Shown in pieces: positions 63,527 to 64,000 of a stretch of 64,000 nt of DNA. A model generated the notes under the pieces. It searched no databases and was not told the DNA's origin. It was given only the letters and a program-made list of their open reading frames with translations. This stretch comes from Sulfuritalea sp. (GTDB lineage Bacteria > Pseudomonadota > Gammaproteobacteria > Burkholderiales > Rhodocyclaceae), in NCBI GenBank assembly GCA_016716965.1, contig JADJUP010000039.1, positions 36,294-100,293 on the forward strand, read 5' to 3'. The first letter of the stretch is position 1, and every line of letters begins with the position of its first letter. The position numbers and the translations under genes were made by a program.

Positions 63527-63602
63527 CTGGCAATCCACTACCGCTAGCACTGGCCCTCGCAGCCGAGGGCTCCGCCGGCAACGACACGCTGTTACCGGCG
63601 GT

Positions 63603-64000
63603 TCACGTCGCTGCCGATGCAAAGCCCGGATCCTTGTCAAAGCTGTAGGACTTTTCGCTGCCGTTAGCGAAGCGCACCACCATCCCAGCGCTGACCGACT
63701 TCACCTTCTGCTGATCTTGTTGCCGGCGTGACGCGCCACCGGCTGCACCCGGCAATGGTCGCTATGTCGCGACTGGCCCCCTTGCCGATCTGGTTGCCCA
63801 GCAGCGCGCCAGCCAAACCGCCGGCGACCATGCCCACCCGCACCGCCCTCGCCGTCCTTTTCAACCACCGACACGGCAATCACCCGGCCGCAACCCGTGC
63901 AGGACGAGCTAGACCGGCTTTGCCGTAGCACCAGCGCCGACTGCCTTGTGTTACTCGGCAGCGGCATCACGCAGGCATTGCATGCGCGTACGGACGATGG
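63603..64000 (-). pseudogene. Glycine-zipper 2TM (SlyB-like) protein gene, frameshifted and cut by window edge
   Basis: Pieces of a glycine-zipper protein appear in three frames: CTGCGRVIAVSVVEKDGEG, then VGMVAGGLAGALLGNQIGKGASRDIATIAG, then AGNKI, then KVKSVSAGMVVRFANGSEKSYSFD ending at the stop 63603-63605. The proteins of this family are outer-membrane-associated and structural. About four indels (near 63850, 63755, 63735 and 63712) break it. The 5' part contains a 24-bp element copy (63922-63945) and may run past the window end, so the end coordinate is a limit rather than a start codon. Confidence 0.75.
63922..63945 (+). repeat. Dispersed 24-bp element in the glycine-zipper gene
   Basis: Core with A for G at position 9. 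It lies in the 5' part of the broken glycine-zipper gene. Confidence 0.75.

Overview
The window reads as a contiguous piece of a high-GC betaproteobacterial chromosome. The gene order smc-zipA-ligA, the divergent rluC/rne pair, the gph-Rieske-sppA block behind rluC, and the aromatic/fatty-acid catabolism genes suggest a Rhodocyclales-like relative. That placement is inference from gene order and protein character, not a database result. I see no prophage, insertion sequence, CRISPR array or plasmid functions; this is mostly core chromosome.

Layout. 1-5.3 kb: mfd (5' end cut by the window), aroG-type DAHP synthase and a DUF1015 gene, on +. 5.4-14.6 kb, on -: a tailed HU gene behind a terminator, then a tightly overlapped operon smc-zipA-ligA-ORF6N gene-galU-hpt, with queF divergent from smc. 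15.2-19.3 kb: a solute-binding protein gene coupled to a membrane GGDEF-EAL gene. 19.4-23.5 kb: LysE exporter, succinate-semialdehyde dehydrogenase, HpaI-type aldolase and LysR regulator; dsbA-dsbB diverge from the regulator. 24.8-29.4 kb: a complete branched-chain amino acid ABC transporter (livG-F-K-H-M). 29.6-40.5 kb: a small secreted protein, a three-domain ACP/acyl-AMP ligase/acyltransferase coupled to a hybrid histidine kinase, a crotonase-fold protein, a frameshifted penicillin acylase and an acyl-CoA synthetase. 40.5-44.2 kb: an Mla/MCE lipid transport operon whose permease gene carries a frameshift. 44.3-47.9 kb: divergent ppx and ppk. 47.9-54.1 kb: sppA, Rieske gene, gph and rluC on -, and rne on + with a long leader. 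54.2-58.6 kb: a phosphatase and uvrB on -, tyrB on +, tRNA-Asn and a small membrane protein. 58.6-64 kb: a large CHASE/PAS/GAF/GGDEF/EAL gene, a phnA-type gene, a cupin gene and a glycine-zipper gene, nearly all broken by indels.

The most unusual signal is a dispersed 24-bp element with core GCCGTANCGCCRGCGCCGAC. I found eleven copies on both strands. They lie in intergenic spaces (one pair forms a long inverted repeat), in the tyrB leader, at a gene end, and inside reading frames of mfd, hpt, smc, rne and the acylase, where the 24-bp length preserves the frame. A second large-scale signal is the contrast in indel density: two frameshifts in the first 58 kb, against roughly a dozen in the last 5 kb. 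That points either to local gene decay or to local sequence-quality loss.
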